Of a DNA stretch of 64,000 nucleotides, positions 41,172 through 51,041 are shown piece by piece. Source of the DNA: Tatumella citrea (GTDB taxonomy: Bacteria; Pseudomonadota; Gammaproteobacteria; Enterobacterales; Enterobacteriaceae); contig NZ_CP015579.1 in assembly GCF_002163585.1 (NCBI RefSeq), positions 3,534,001 to 3,598,000 of the forward strand, read 5' to 3'. The position numbers and the translations under genes were made by a program. Below the pieces are notes generated by a model. That model was not told where the DNA came from and searched no databases. It was given only the letters and a program-made list of their open reading frames with translations. Each line of letters opens with the position of its first letter. The first letter of the stretch is position 1.

Positions 41172-41201
41172 GCCATTTGGTGTACTTTCCAGAGCCATTT
41201 G
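41172..41201. promoter_or_regulatory. Direct repeat between gabT and gabR, candidate GabR operator
   Basis: GCCATTTG occurs at 41172-41179 and 41194-41201, start-to-start 22 bp, two helical turns. MocR/GabR regulators characteristically bind direct repeats on one DNA face. The second copy lies just before the gabR start, so binding could also repress gabR. Confidence 0.5.
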
Positions 41202-41222
41202 AGCGTAAAAAGAAGGTGCCAA

Positions 41223-42752
41223 TTGCGAACACTCTATGCCGATCACCTGCTGGAACGTCTGCAATTCGAACAGCATGGCAGGCTGCACCAGCGTTTACTG
41301 CGGGTGTTACAGCAGGCGATTATTGACGGCGTTTTTCCGCCGGAAACCCGGCTGCCCGCTACCCGTGATCTGGCGAAAGAGCTGGGAATTTCACGTAATA
41401 CCGTGCTTAACGCCTACGACAGTTTACTGGCTGAAGGCTATGTCACATCACGAACCGGCAGCGGGACACGGGTCGCCAAAACATTGCCCGAGTTTTGTCT
41501 TAACAGTGCCAGCCAGCAGACAGCAGAAATTCCTGAGCAGCAATTGCCCCCTATACTGTCTGCCCGGGGTGCCGCGCTACTGGGGCATGCGACCGCGTCT
41601 CCTTTCCAGTGGGGAGCTTTTGTACCGGGAGCCCCGGATGTCACTGCATTTCCACATAAAACACTGAGCAAAATCCAGGCAAGACTCAGTCAGCAGCCTG
41701 ATATCAATCAGCTGATCTACAGTAATGACGGTGGTTGCGCTTATCTGCGCCAGGCGCTGGCAGATTACCTGAGAGTTGCCCGTTCAATTCGGGCTGAAGC
41801 AGATCAGATAATCATTACCGAAGGGATTCACCAGGCGGTCGATTTGGTGTCGCGGGTATTGTGCGATCAGAACGATACGGTATGGATTGAAGAGCCTGGC
41901 TACTGGGGAACCCGAAATTTATTAAGAATTAACAGCCTGGATGTACATGCAGTACCGGTCGATGAAGAGGGAATGTTGCCGGAAATCACTGCCCGCAGAC
42001 CAGCACCCAAAATGGTGTTCGTGACTCCATCTCACCAGTATCCGTTAGGGGTTCACCTCAGCCTGAGCCGCCGTAAACAGCTACTGGATATGGCTCGCCG
42101 GCATCGTTTTTGGATAGTTGAAGATGACTATGACAGTGAATTTCGTTTCTCCGGCAGCCCCTGGCCATCATTGCAGGGTCTGGAGGAAGACGCCCCGGTG
42201 ATTTACATGGGTACCTTCAGTAAAACGCTTTATCCGGCCTTACGTATTGGTTATCTGGTGGTGCCAAAAAATCTAAAGACCGAGCTTCGTACCGCAGCAG
42301 CCGAACTTTACCGGGGCGGACACCTGATTATCCAGCGGGCCATTTCCGAATTTATCAGTCAGGGGCATTACGCAGCCCATATCCGTCGCATGCGGCTACT
42401 GTATAATCAGCGGAGAAAATTTTTACTGAGTCTGATTCAGCGCTATCTCGGGGAGGCTTTTATGCCGCGGTATAACCACGATGCCGGGTTACACCTGGTC
42501 ATGACTTTGCCGGATAAAAGTGATGATGTGGCTATCGCACGGGAAGCCCTGCGTAAAGGAGTGAGTGTCCGGCCGCTGTCACAATACTATATGCAGCGTC
42601 AGAAAAAGCGCGGATTATTGTTGGGTTACGCCTGCGTCAATGAACAGCAGATTTTTACTGCTTTCCATCTGCTGCGTCAGTGTCTGATCAACGCCGGGCT
42701 CTGCCGGCAACGACCGGCAATTCCGGGCGAAGAGCAGAGTGGTCCGGCCTGA
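41223..42752 (+). CDS. gabR: MocR/GabR-family regulator (PLP-binding)
   Basis: 509 residues: a GntR-type winged helix (residues 10-80, TRLPATRDLAKELGISRNTVL and YVTSRTGSGTRV) fused to a fold-type I aminotransferase domain. The PLP lysine is in GTFSKTLYPALRIGY. GabR proteins sense GABA with PLP and activate gabT. The chosen start is TTG at 41223, preceded by AGAAGG six bases away; the frame could begin at another TTG eight codons earlier. Divergent from gabT across 111 bp. Confidence 0.87.
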   Translation: MRTLYADHLLERLQFEQHGRLHQRLLRVLQQAIIDGVFPPETRLPATRDLAKELGISRNTVLNAYDSLLAEGYVTSRTGSGTRVAKTLPEFCLNSASQQTAEIPEQQLPPILSARGAALLGHATASPFQWGAFVPGAPDVTAFPHKTLSKIQARLSQQPDINQLIYSNDGGCAYLRQALADYLRVARSIRAEADQIIITEGIHQAVDLVSRVLCDQNDTVWIEEPGYWGTRNLLRINSLDVHAVPVDEEGMLPEITARRPAPKMVFVTPSHQYPLGVHLSLSRRKQLLDMARRHRFWIVEDDYDSEFRFSGSPWPSLQGLEEDAPVIYMGTFSKTLYPALRIGYLVVPKNLKTELRTAAAELYRGGHLIIQRAISEFISQGHYAAHIRRMRLLYNQRRKFLLSLIQRYLGEAFMPRYNHDAGLHLVMTLPDKSDDVAIAREALRKGVSVRPLSQYYMQRQKKRGLLLGYACVNEQQIFTAFHLLRQCLINAGLCRQRPAIPGEEQSGPA

Positions 42753-42767
42753 CGGCAGGACCACTCT
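42736..42767. terminator. Hairpin over the gabR stop, convergent with sad
   Basis: Perfect 10-bp stem AGAGTGGTCC (42736-42745) / GGACCACTCT (42758-42767), 12-nt loop containing the gabR stop. No U-tract. Confidence 0.6.
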
Positions 42768-42773
42768 GGTGCG

Positions 42774-44150
42774 TTAGCGACGGTTACGCCATACGGTCTG
42801 AATATTACAGAACTCATGCAGGCCAAAATGATTCAGCTCACGCCCGTAGCCACTTTTCTTCACCCCGCCAATGGTCACACGAGGATCAGAGGCGCCATAA
42901 CCGTTAATAAAGACTGCTCCGGTTTCCAGGCTGTCGGCAAAATGGTCTGCCAGTGCTTCATCCGCTGTCCACACGGTTGCACTCAGGCCAAATTCGCTAT
43001 TATTTGCCAGTGCCAGCGCATGTGCTGCATCGCGGGCAACTGTCAGGGCGGCGACCGGACCAAAGATTTCTTCGCGAAATGCGGTCATCTCTTCGCTGAC
43101 GTCAGCCAGTATTGTCGGTGCATAGTAGTTACCAACCCCGGCAATTTTCTCGCCGCCACACACCAGTCTGGCGCCCTGACTCAACGTATCCCGGACCTGC
43201 TGATGTAACTCGTCACGCAGATCGTAACGGGCCATCGGTCCCAGATAAGTCGCTTCATCGAGGGGATCACCACTCTTCAGTGCCTGAACTGCCGCACTGA
43301 AACGGGATTCAAATTCCGCTGCTACCGGCGCTTCAACGATAAAACGTTTTGCCGCCATGCAGACCTGTCCGGTATTCTGATAACGCCCCGCTACCGCGGC
43401 TTTCACCGCCTCATCCAGATCAGCATCTGCCAGTACGATAAACGGATCAGAACCCCCAAGTTCCAGTACTGTCTTCTTCAGCGCAGCCCCGGCCTGAGTG
43501 GCAATAGCTGCCCCTGCTCTGACGCTACCGGTAACTGCAACGGCAGCGACTCGTGGATCTTTAATCAGCTGAGAAACCCCGGCATTATCCACATTCAGTA
43601 GTTCAAAGGTACCTTCAGGGAAACCCACAGAATTCATGACTTCCTGTAACAGAGTCGCACATCCCATCACGTTCGGCGCATGTTTCAGAATATAGGTATT
43701 TCCGGCCAACAACATTCCGGCAGCACCGCGCAAAACCTGCCAGTAAGGAAAGTTCCACGGCATAACAGCCAGAATGGCGCCGAGAGGACGAAACTCCTGC
43801 CAGGCCTGCTGATTTTCGACCTGAGTTGGCTGAGCCGCCAATACCGCAGGGCCGTTATCGGCATACCATTCGCAAACCTGGGCACATTTATTGACTTCGG
43901 CACGCGCCTGAACAATAGGTTTCCCCATCTCCAGTGTCATCATCTGTGCCAGTTCATCACAACGTTCCCGCAGTCGTGCAGCCAACGTCCGCAGCACTTT
44001 GACACGAGTCTCCATCGGAGTCACACGCCAGTCTGAAAATGCGCTGGCACTACGTTGCAGGCTGCTTTCGATAGCGTCACTGTTCTGAAACGGATAGCGG
44101 GCCAGTTCTTCACCGGTGGCAGGGTTGATAGATACAGCATAATCAGTCAT
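42774..44150 (-). CDS. sad: Succinate-semialdehyde dehydrogenase (Sad/YneI-like)
   Basis: 458 residues, end-to-end like E. coli Sad (YneI, 462 aa). It oxidises succinate semialdehyde to succinate. SINPATGEELARYPF starts the protein; the general base is Glu in VLELGGSDPF, the nucleophile Cys in NTGQVCMAAKRF; the C-terminus has GGVKKSGYGRELNHFGLHEF. It completes GabP-GabT-Sad, so GABA can be fed into the TCA cycle. Transcribed separately from gabT on the same strand. Confidence 0.93.
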   Translation of the reverse strand: MTDYAVSINPATGEELARYPFQNSDAIESSLQRSASAFSDWRVTPMETRVKVLRTLAARLRERCDELAQMMTLEMGKPIVQARAEVNKCAQVCEWYADNGPAVLAAQPTQVENQQAWQEFRPLGAILAVMPWNFPYWQVLRGAAGMLLAGNTYILKHAPNVMGCATLLQEVMNSVGFPEGTFELLNVDNAGVSQLIKDPRVAAVAVTGSVRAGAAIATQAGAALKKTVLELGGSDPFIVLADADLDEAVKAAVAGRYQNTGQVCMAAKRFIVEAPVAAEFESRFSAAVQALKSGDPLDEATYLGPMARYDLRDELHQQVRDTLSQGARLVCGGEKIAGVGNYYAPTILADVSEEMTAFREEIFGPVAALTVARDAAHALALANNSEFGLSATVWTADEALADHFADSLETGAVFINGYGASDPRVTIGGVKKSGYGRELNHFGLHEFCNIQTVWRNRR

Positions 44151-44379
44151 AAATAATCCTTACTGCGGGTTAACAGGCAATGCTGATTACCATACGCCCA
44201 CCAGTAGCTGTTTTAAAATGAATATTTATAACGAAGTTAGTGATGAATAAAGAACAACCTGTCAAACATTAAACAGATGAAACCATTAACACTCACGGTT
44301 AGCTGCGGGCATGGTCACACCTAAAGACCAGAAAAGTGTTATGATTCAGCTATAATTGCGCCCGTAAATATTAAACCTG

Positions 44380-45150
44380 ATGAGCCAGGCAATGATAAAA
44401 ATAACTGTCTGCGTGTTAACCTTCAACTCTGCACGCACCCTGAACGACGTTCTTCCCCCGGTACTTACCATCGCAGACCAGGTCATTGTGCTGGATTCCG
44501 GCAGCAGTGATCAGACATTAGAAATCTGCCGTAATCATGGGATTGAAGCCCATTACAGTCCGTATGAAATGCATGGCAGACAAATGAATAAAGCCATTGC
44601 GCTGGCTGAGAATGACTGGGTATTTTGTCTGGATAGCGATGAAATTCTTGATACTCAGACGCTGGATTTTATTAAGCAGCTAAAGTCTGCAGCAGATCAG
44701 CCGGCTATCGATCAGGCATGGCGCATTTCCCGCTACTGGTATGTACTGGGTAAAGAGGTAAAAACCATTTACCCGGTTTCCTCGCCTGACTACCCTGTAC
44801 GGCTGTTTAACCGCACCGTCGCTGGTTTTAATGACCGGCCAGTCGATGATGAAGTTGTCGGTGAAAAACAGAGTTCGGTCATCCCGGGCCATGTCCGCCA
44901 CGACACCTTTTATTCTTTGCACGAAATGTTCAGTAAGATGAACAGCTATACCACCCGGCTGGTCAAAAATCAGCGCATTCGCCCGTCACTGGTTCGTGGT
45001 ACCTTCAGTGCCATTGGTGCCTTTTTTAAGTGGTATCTGCTTAACGGCAGTTGGCGTCTGGGGAAAGTGGGCTTTGCCACCGGCGTTTACGCCACACTCT
45101 ACAGCTTTATGAAATATTTTAAGGCCTGGTATCAGCACAACAATAAGTAA
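44380..45150 (+). CDS. Family 2 glycosyltransferase, LPS-core type (WaaE/KdtX-like)
   Basis: 256 residues, the usual size of WaaE-like beta-1,4-glucosyltransferases of the LPS inner core. The GT-A fold motifs are ITVCVLTFNSARTL, VLDSGSSDQT and the metal-binding CLDSDEIL (DxD). MHGRQMNKAIALAENDWVF and RLFNR follow as in this group. A further basic/amphipathic C-terminus (FFKWYLLNGSWRLG) suggests membrane association. No other LPS gene is adjacent. The start could also be the ATG four codons later (44392). Confidence 0.8.
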   Translation: MSQAMIKITVCVLTFNSARTLNDVLPPVLTIADQVIVLDSGSSDQTLEICRNHGIEAHYSPYEMHGRQMNKAIALAENDWVFCLDSDEILDTQTLDFIKQLKSAADQPAIDQAWRISRYWYVLGKEVKTIYPVSSPDYPVRLFNRTVAGFNDRPVDDEVVGEKQSSVIPGHVRHDTFYSLHEMFSKMNSYTTRLVKNQRIRPSLVRGTFSAIGAFFKWYLLNGSWRLGKVGFATGVYATLYSFMKYFKAWYQHNNK

Positions 45151-45623
45151 CCGACGGACCTTCAGTCATTGTCATGCCTTCCCCTGTCGGGACATCGTCT
45201 GGCTGAGAACAACCTGCAAACCACATTCTCACCGGGTCTGTGGTTTGTCGGAAAGGATTAGCGTTTATCCCCTTCCCACAAACTTCTTCTTCTCCCCGGA
45301 ATACCCGTATTGCCGCGGGCCAGTCTGGTCAACAGCCGCAATTCACTACACCTCTGCGGGAAATAATACAATTCACGGTTGAACCCTGCCGAATTTAGCA
45401 AAGCTACTGGAATGTACTTATCCCCTTCCCCCCTGGTTTTCCGGGTTCTCACAGAAATGTATTAACCAGCACGGACTATAAAATGAAGATTTCTCCGCCA
45501 GTCAGTCAATTGAGATGGACTTCATAAAACATTAGATAATATTATTAAAAATGTACTTATTTCTGCTTATTTCACCAATGACCGCATTTATTTAATAAGT
45601 ATTTCTTAATAAGGAGCCAGTGA
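45151..45623. other. 473-bp intergenic region
   Basis: No gene is supported. A 9-bp hairpin CAAACCACA (45217-45225) / TGTGGTTTG (45239-45247) may end the glycosyltransferase transcript. The 13-mer TTATCCCCTTCCC occurs twice (45265-45277 and 45418-45430). The last 150 bp are A/T-rich and should hold the promoter of the next gene. Confidence 0.5.
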
Positions 45624-46472
45624 TTGAAAACCCTGAAATCACTCACCGTGTTAACCCTCTGCGGGATAAACATCTCTTATGCTATCGCTCAAAGCCCGGC
45701 AGATGCTGGTACTCCACCGCTGAGTAATGTTGATAAATCTGCATGGGCTTTACAGGTGACCCCTTTTATTTGGGCTGCCGGGCTTCATGGAAGAATGTCA
45801 CCGTATCAACGCGGAACAACAATGAATGTGGATAAATCTTTTTCCGATATCATGAGTGATTTTAACGCGGGAGGGTTTTTAAATATCTGGGCTCGCCATG
45901 ACCGGGTCGTTTTCTCCGGTGATATTCTCTATATCGACACCACCAACTCTCACGCAAGCGGCCCGTTATCTTCTTATCAGATCCCTGGTTTAGGAGTGAC
46001 AATCCCACCCGGCAGTCATGTCGGAGCAAAAATTGATAGCAGGCAGTCGATGGCGACGCTAATGGCAGGGTATCGGTTAGTCGACAAATCAAATATCACC
46101 CTGGATGCACTCACCGGTGTGCGCTTATGGCACATCGACAATAAAGTCACAGTGACCGCGAATAATCCATATATCGGAAAGCGTACCGAAAGTTACAGCG
46201 AAGATTTTGGCTGGGTAGATCCTGTCATTGGAGTACGTGCATTTATTCCGTTAACTAATAAATTATCGCTACAGAATCAGGCAGATGTTGGCGGGTTCGG
46301 CATAGGTTCAGAGATAACCTGGTCTGTTAATGCTACAGCCAATTACATAGTCACCCGTAATTTATCAGTATCAGCCGGATATAAGATTTTAAAAATCAAT
46401 TACGATCATGCTGGCCGGGTTTACGATGTACGATTAAACGGCCCTATGTTAGGAGCGAGCTGGCGTTTCTGA
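45624..46472 (+). CDS. Exported protein, probable outer-membrane beta-barrel, unknown function
   Basis: 282 residues. The start is TTG at 45624 with AAGGAG at 45611-45616. A signal peptide (SLTVLTLCGINISYAIA, cleavage near AIAQ) precedes alternating hydrophobic/polar segments, and the last residues MLGASWRF end in Phe, the usual BamA signal of outer-membrane proteins. WALQVTPFIWAAGLHGRM near the mature start, LDALTGVRLWHI and VDPVIGVRAFIPL are typical of a group of conserved barrel proteins without assigned role. It stands alone, with no operon partner. Confidence 0.72.
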   Translation: MKTLKSLTVLTLCGINISYAIAQSPADAGTPPLSNVDKSAWALQVTPFIWAAGLHGRMSPYQRGTTMNVDKSFSDIMSDFNAGGFLNIWARHDRVVFSGDILYIDTTNSHASGPLSSYQIPGLGVTIPPGSHVGAKIDSRQSMATLMAGYRLVDKSNITLDALTGVRLWHIDNKVTVTANNPYIGKRTESYSEDFGWVDPVIGVRAFIPLTNKLSLQNQADVGGFGIGSEITWSVNATANYIVTRNLSVSAGYKILKINYDHAGRVYDVRLNGPMLGASWRF

Positions 46473-46519
46473 CCATGACGAATTTTGGGACACCAGCTGC
46501 GGTAATAATGCAAAAACCA

Positions 46520-46565
46520 GATAATAATTTTCTTTTATTCACCACGAATGATCTCAATTATTATC
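46520..46565. terminator. AT-rich inverted repeat at a convergent junction
   Basis: GATAATAATT (46520-46529) / AATTATTATC (46556-46565), perfect 10-bp arms with a 26-nt spacer, between the barrel protein and the YcaD-like gene. Weak as a terminator because it lacks G/C. Confidence 0.3.
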
Positions 46566-46585
46566 ATGGCTCAGCATAATATCTC

Positions 46586-47914
46586 TTATTGCGGCGGCTT
46601 CTGTTCCTCCTCCTCCGGAGGACTGGCTTCGTTCTCGTTGAGTTCCTCTTCCGGCAAATTCACCATCGTATTCTGAATATCTTCCTCATCAATGGCCGGA
46701 TTGAGTGCTACTGCCAGCGGTGAGCTCACCAGACCATCGGTTAAAGGTACGTGCGGAACCTGTTCTTCCGCAGTCACTTCCGGTAAAGATGAACGCAGGC
46801 GGGTTAATCCGATGACTACTGCGCAGCAAACCACAAAAAAGGCGTACAGCATATTGCCACCCAGCGGTTGCATCAAAGCACCTGTCAGCAACGGTCCGAT
46901 ACTGGCACCGATACCATACGACATCAGCAAACAGGCGGTCAGCGAAACACGGCGCTCAGCGAGAATTCGGTCATTTGCCAGAGCCACCGCCAGCGGGTAC
47001 AAAGCAAACTGCATCATACTGGCGACAAACGCGATACCGGTGACCGGAGCAAAGCCCAGATGTTTCAGAGCAGCCAGTGGTAACGAAGCCAACAGAAAGA
47101 TAACTGCGGTAAAAAACAGCAGCCGTTGACGATCATAACGATCTGAAAGCCAGCTTAACGGAAACTGAGTTACCAGGCCGGCAAAGATGGTTGCCGCCAT
47201 AAAGATCCCTGTCTGAGAAGTAGTGAATCCCATCTGGCTGGCATATACCGGGGCCATCCCGTAGAAAGCACCGGTCACCATGCCTGTCAGCAGGGTAATG
47301 ACCAGAATGCGGGGAATTGTCCTGAGAAAATAACCCAGCTCCAGCGGTGCGGGTGACATAGGATGAACTTTTGTCCGGGTCGTCAGGGCAATTGGAACCA
47401 GACACAGAGCAAAGCACAGAGCAACTATCAGTAATGGCAGCATGCCAAAACCACTTTGCAGCGTAAGGATGATCTGCCCGGCGGACAATCCAAGATAGGT
47501 TGCCACCATATACAGGCCGAAAATGACCCCTCGCTGATTAGATTCTGCCTGGTCATTCAGCCAGCTTTCCAGCACCATGTACTGGCTCATCATGCATAAT
47601 CCGATGATAAAACGCAGCACTATCCACACCGGAATGTAATCGCTCAGCCCGTGGCCAATAACCGATGCAGTAATAATTCCCGCACAAGCCACATAAGCAC
47701 GGATATGCCCCACCCGCGCTATCAGGTTATGCCCGACTTTCCCACCCACCACTAATCCAATGTAATGAGCCGCAGTAATTAAACCAATCACCGTACCACT
47801 GATATTTTCGTGTGCCAGCCGCAATGAAACATAGGTAGTCAGTAAACCCGACCCCAGTAACATCAGGAGAGTGGTGGTATACAAAGGCAGAAAGGTATTC
47901 AAAATTTTTTGCAT
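46586..47914 (-). CDS. MFS transporter, YcaD-like
   Basis: 442 residues from the ATG at 47914 (GCGGAGA upstream). Twelve helices with GLITAAHYIGLVVGGKVG and RFIIGLCMMSQYMVLESWLND, close to E. coli YcaD (382 aa), an MFS protein of unknown substrate. It has a 50-60-residue acidic, Pro/Glu-rich cytoplasmic tail (ending EASPPEEEEQKPPQ) beyond the YcaD-like core. No neighbour suggests a substrate. Confidence 0.82.
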   Translation of the reverse strand: MQKILNTFLPLYTTTLLMLLGSGLLTTYVSLRLAHENISGTVIGLITAAHYIGLVVGGKVGHNLIARVGHIRAYVACAGIITASVIGHGLSDYIPVWIVLRFIIGLCMMSQYMVLESWLNDQAESNQRGVIFGLYMVATYLGLSAGQIILTLQSGFGMLPLLIVALCFALCLVPIALTTRTKVHPMSPAPLELGYFLRTIPRILVITLLTGMVTGAFYGMAPVYASQMGFTTSQTGIFMAATIFAGLVTQFPLSWLSDRYDRQRLLFFTAVIFLLASLPLAALKHLGFAPVTGIAFVASMMQFALYPLAVALANDRILAERRVSLTACLLMSYGIGASIGPLLTGALMQPLGGNMLYAFFVVCCAVVIGLTRLRSSLPEVTAEEQVPHVPLTDGLVSSPLAVALNPAIDEEDIQNTMVNLPEEELNENEASPPEEEEQKPPQ

Positions 47915-48624
47915 TAAATCTCCGCGAGAGTTATTCACAGAATGAATGAATAACGTCCGGGAATAGATGGCAGCCGGCCTGAACAGTGGCACCGCTGATC
48001 AGGCCGGTGCAGGATGTGGTCATCCCTGCACTTCAATCATCCCTCTGAGGGTGGAAAATTGATCTGATTCCCGGGCGCTTCCCGATGTTGTTAAATGACG
48101 TTCCGGTGGCATAAAAACCATACCCACCTGTTGTTTACTGTAGCCCATCAAACCATATCCCTCGCGCTTTTCGGACAAAAAAGTTTCCGGACAGCGCTGA
48201 AGCAGGGGATTTTTACCCCTGTACTGAGACTGTAGAAAGAAGCGTGAAAACAAGTATGGCGCACTAATTAGTCAGCATCGGCTGACTAAGACAACGCTAT
48301 TCGACAGAGAAAACGACGATGTAGTTTTGCCTGCGGGGTCTGTTGCATCACTGCAGATTTTGCAGCATCGCGGCGCTGTTCGGGAATCAGTGATGTCGGA
48401 ATTTATTACCAGAGCCTGACTGCAATACAGGTAATGATCGCGGAAAACACTGGCGTGTTCGAACCACCGTCAATCAGCCTCTGCTCAGCCACAGTCGAAC
48501 TATCTTCCCTCACCCAAACCAGACAAAAAATAACCATAAATCTTACACAATGACGTAATAAGACAATAAATGCTTACAAAGTCTTTACCAGAGATTAGAA
48601 AAAAATAATAATACGAATGTACAT
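47915..48624. other. Intergenic region of about 700 bp upstream of fiu
   Basis: A 77-codon minus-strand frame (48020-48253) has no ribosome site or family match and is not accepted. A small hairpin CAGGGG (48203-48208) / CCCCTG (48216-48221) is present. The last 150 bases are A/T-rich and lead into the Fur-controlled fiu promoter. Confidence 0.5.
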
Positions 48625-48645
48625 GATAACAATTCTCATTATACT
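48618..48645 (+). promoter_or_regulatory. fiu promoter with Fur box
   Basis: GATAACAATTCTCATTATA (48625-48643) matches the Fur consensus at 14 of 19 positions. It overlaps a candidate -10 TATACT (48640-48645) with -35 TGTACA (48618-48623) 16 bp upstream, so Fe-Fur would block RNA polymerase. Confidence 0.7.
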
Positions 48646-48669
48646 GTAAATTATTACAAGGGTACCTCT

Positions 48670-50991
48670 TTGAAAAGTAAGCATAATATATCCCCGTCAT
48701 TTCCTGCCGTCGGCAAACTGGGTGTTTTTGCAGGTTTGTGTGCAGGACTTTCAGGGCCGGCAATCGCCGCCACGACACCAGCAACGGCTGATGCTACCCC
48801 TTCGGGGGTTAACCACAAGGTGACTGTTCAGAAACCGGAACCCACTCTGGTCGTCAGTGCAGCATTGCCATCGCTCTATCTGCCCAAAAGTTTGTCAGAC
48901 CCTAAATTTACCCGGCCACTAGCAGATACCACGCGTACAGTGACCGTAATTCCTGAAAAAGTCATTCAGGAACAGCATGCCACCACACTGACGGATGCCC
49001 TGAAAAACGTGGCTGGTGCAGGTGCCTTCTTTGCCGGAGAAAACGGCAGTACTTCAACCGGGGATACTATCTACATGCGGGGTATCGACACCTCGAACAG
49101 TATTTATGTCGATGGTATTCGTGATATCAGTTCCACCACCCGTGATACGTTTAATACTCAAAGTGTGGAAGTGATTAAAGGACCTTCAGGTTCGGATTAT
49201 GGCCGTAGCGCTCCATCCGGGTCTATCAATATGATCTCCAAACAACCGACGCTGGATACCAGTGTCGATGGTTCAGTCAGCTATGGCAGCGCCTCTGAGC
49301 GCCGTGCCACCCTCGACTATAACCAGATGATCAGCGACAACAGTGCGTTTCGCGTCAATATGATGGGTGACAAGGGTAACGACCGAACCCGTAATAATAT
49401 CAGCCATGAAAAATATGGGATTGCACCCTCACTGGCTTTCGGGCTGGATACTCCGACCCGCTTATATCTCGATTATTTCCATCTGCATCAGCGCGGTACT
49501 CCGGACGGAGGTGTACCGACGATTGGTCTGCCAGGTTATAGCGCCCCGGCTGGATTTGAAGCCCTGACGCGCAGCGGGAAAGTGAACCCGCATAACTATT
49601 ACGGCACCAATTCTGATTTTAGTAATGCCACCACAGATACTGCCACTATGCGTTTCGAGCATGATCTGTCAGATAATACTACCATCAGAAACACCACCCG
49701 CTGGTCAGAAACGAAACAAAAGTATTTGCTGTCGTCATTTATGGGAGTGACTGCCAGCACCTCAGATAATCCTGATGACTGGCAGCTATCGCGGTTGATC
49801 AACACCAAAGATGTGGTCAATAAAATACTCACCAACCAGACCAACCTGACGTCGAAGTTCTATACCGGTTCTGTCGGACACGATATCAGTACCGGGGTTG
49901 AGTTCACCCGTGAAACACAGACAACCTATGGGCTGAATGCAATGACAGCCCCGGCAGTTAATATCTATGCGCCTGACAGTAATGTTTCTATTGGCGGGCT
50001 GAGCCCCAACGGAGCCAATGCCAATGGTTCCACTAACACTTTCGGCATTTATGCCTTCGATACGCTACAAATCACCTCTGACTTTGAGCTGAACGGCGGC
50101 ATCAGACTGGACAGCTATCATACCGAATATGACTCTTCAACCGCCTGTGGCGGAACCGGTCGTGGTGCTATCACCTGCCCTGCCGGGTCGGCAACCGGAA
50201 CTCCGGTCACCACTGTTGATACCACCAAACATGGCAATCTGTTCAACTGGAAAGCTGGCGCTCTGTATCACCTGACTCGTCAGGGGAATGTTTATGTTAA
50301 CTATGGCGTTTCACAGCAACCGCCAGGAGGCAGTAACTTCCAGCTGGCTGACGGAGGCACCGGTAACAGTGCCAACCGCACTGATTTCCAGCCACAGAAA
50401 GCGCAAACTGCGGAGCTGGGCACTAAATGGAGCCTGTTCAATGATACTCTGCTGCTGACCGGTGCATTGTTCCGCACCGATATTAAAAATGAAGTGAGCC
50501 AGGATGCCTCCACACTGGAGTATATCCAGACTGGTCGCAAACGGGTTCAGGGCTATGAGCTGACCGCCAGCGGCGATATTACCCGTGACTGGCATGTGAT
50601 GTTAGGTTACACCCTGCAGAATGCAACGGTGGAAGAAGGTGCTGCCGTCAGTAATGACGGTTCCAGCGCCATCAGCTATACCCCGAAACATGCCTTCACT
50701 TCATGGACCACTTATCAGGTTACTAATGATTTAATCGTCGGGGCCGGTGCGCGCTACGTGGGCAGCATGCATCGTGGCACCGACGGTGCCGTCGGTACGC
50801 CGGATAAAGTGGACAGCTACTGGGTCGCGGATGCTATGGCGGGTTACAAAGTGAATAACAACCTTGATCTGCAACTGAATGTCTATAATCTGGCTAACAC
50901 TCATTATGTTTCATCGATCAACAAGAGCGGTTATCGCTACTTCCCGGGTGCAGAGCGTAGCTGGATGTTGACCGCTAACGTCCACTTCTGA
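48670..50991 (+). CDS. fiu: TonB-dependent catecholate siderophore receptor Fiu
   Basis: 773 residues, closely similar to E. coli Fiu (760). It takes up monomeric catecholates such as dihydroxybenzoylserine across the outer membrane. The TonB-box-like TLVVSA segment is near residue 57, followed by the plug ([54 protein letters not shown]) and a 22-strand barrel ending [14 protein letters not shown] with a C-terminal Phe. The start is TTG at 48670 with AAGGG at good spacing; a signal peptide follows, cut near AIAATT. A Fur box lies upstream and ybiX downstream. Confidence 0.95.
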   Translation: MKSKHNISPSFPAVGKLGVFAGLCAGLSGPAIAATTPATADATPSGVNHKVTVQKPEPTLVVSAALPSLYLPKSLSDPKFTRPLADTTRTVTVIPEKVIQEQHATTLTDALKNVAGAGAFFAGENGSTSTGDTIYMRGIDTSNSIYVDGIRDISSTTRDTFNTQSVEVIKGPSGSDYGRSAPSGSINMISKQPTLDTSVDGSVSYGSASERRATLDYNQMISDNSAFRVNMMGDKGNDRTRNNISHEKYGIAPSLAFGLDTPTRLYLDYFHLHQRGTPDGGVPTIGLPGYSAPAGFEALTRSGKVNPHNYYGTNSDFSNATTDTATMRFEHDLSDNTTIRNTTRWSETKQKYLLSSFMGVTASTSDNPDDWQLSRLINTKDVVNKILTNQTNLTSKFYTGSVGHDISTGVEFTRETQTTYGLNAMTAPAVNIYAPDSNVSIGGLSPNGANANGSTNTFGIYAFDTLQITSDFELNGGIRLDSYHTEYDSSTACGGTGRGAITCPAGSATGTPVTTVDTTKHGNLFNWKAGALYHLTRQGNVYVNYGVSQQPPGGSNFQLADGGTGNSANRTDFQPQKAQTAELGTKWSLFNDTLLLTGALFRTDIKNEVSQDASTLEYIQTGRKRVQGYELTASGDITRDWHVMLGYTLQNATVEEGAAVSNDGSSAISYTPKHAFTSWTTYQVTNDLIVGAGARYVGSMHRGTDGAVGTPDKVDSYWVADAMAGYKVNNNLDLQLNVYNLANTHYVSSINKSGYRYFPGAERSWMLTANVHF

Positions 50992-51000
50992 CCCTATCCA

Positions 51001-51027
51001 CGCCGCAGGGATCTGCGGCGTTTTTTT
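51001..51027 (+). terminator. Intrinsic terminator between fiu and ybiX
   Basis: Perfect 8-bp GC stem CGCCGCAG (51001-51008) / CTGCGGCG (51013-51020), 4-nt loop, then seven T. It ends only 14 bp before the ybiX start codon. Confidence 0.88.
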
Positions 51028-51041
51028 CAGGAATTATCGTT

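Noticed and set aside
45265..45430. 13-mer TTATCCCCTTCCC occurring twice
   Set aside because: Only two copies, 153 bp apart, in a low-complexity pyrimidine-rich context; no regular array.
48020..48253. 77-codon minus-strand frame between ycaD-like and fiu
   Set aside because: No family match and no good ribosome site; could be a remnant but nothing supports a gene.
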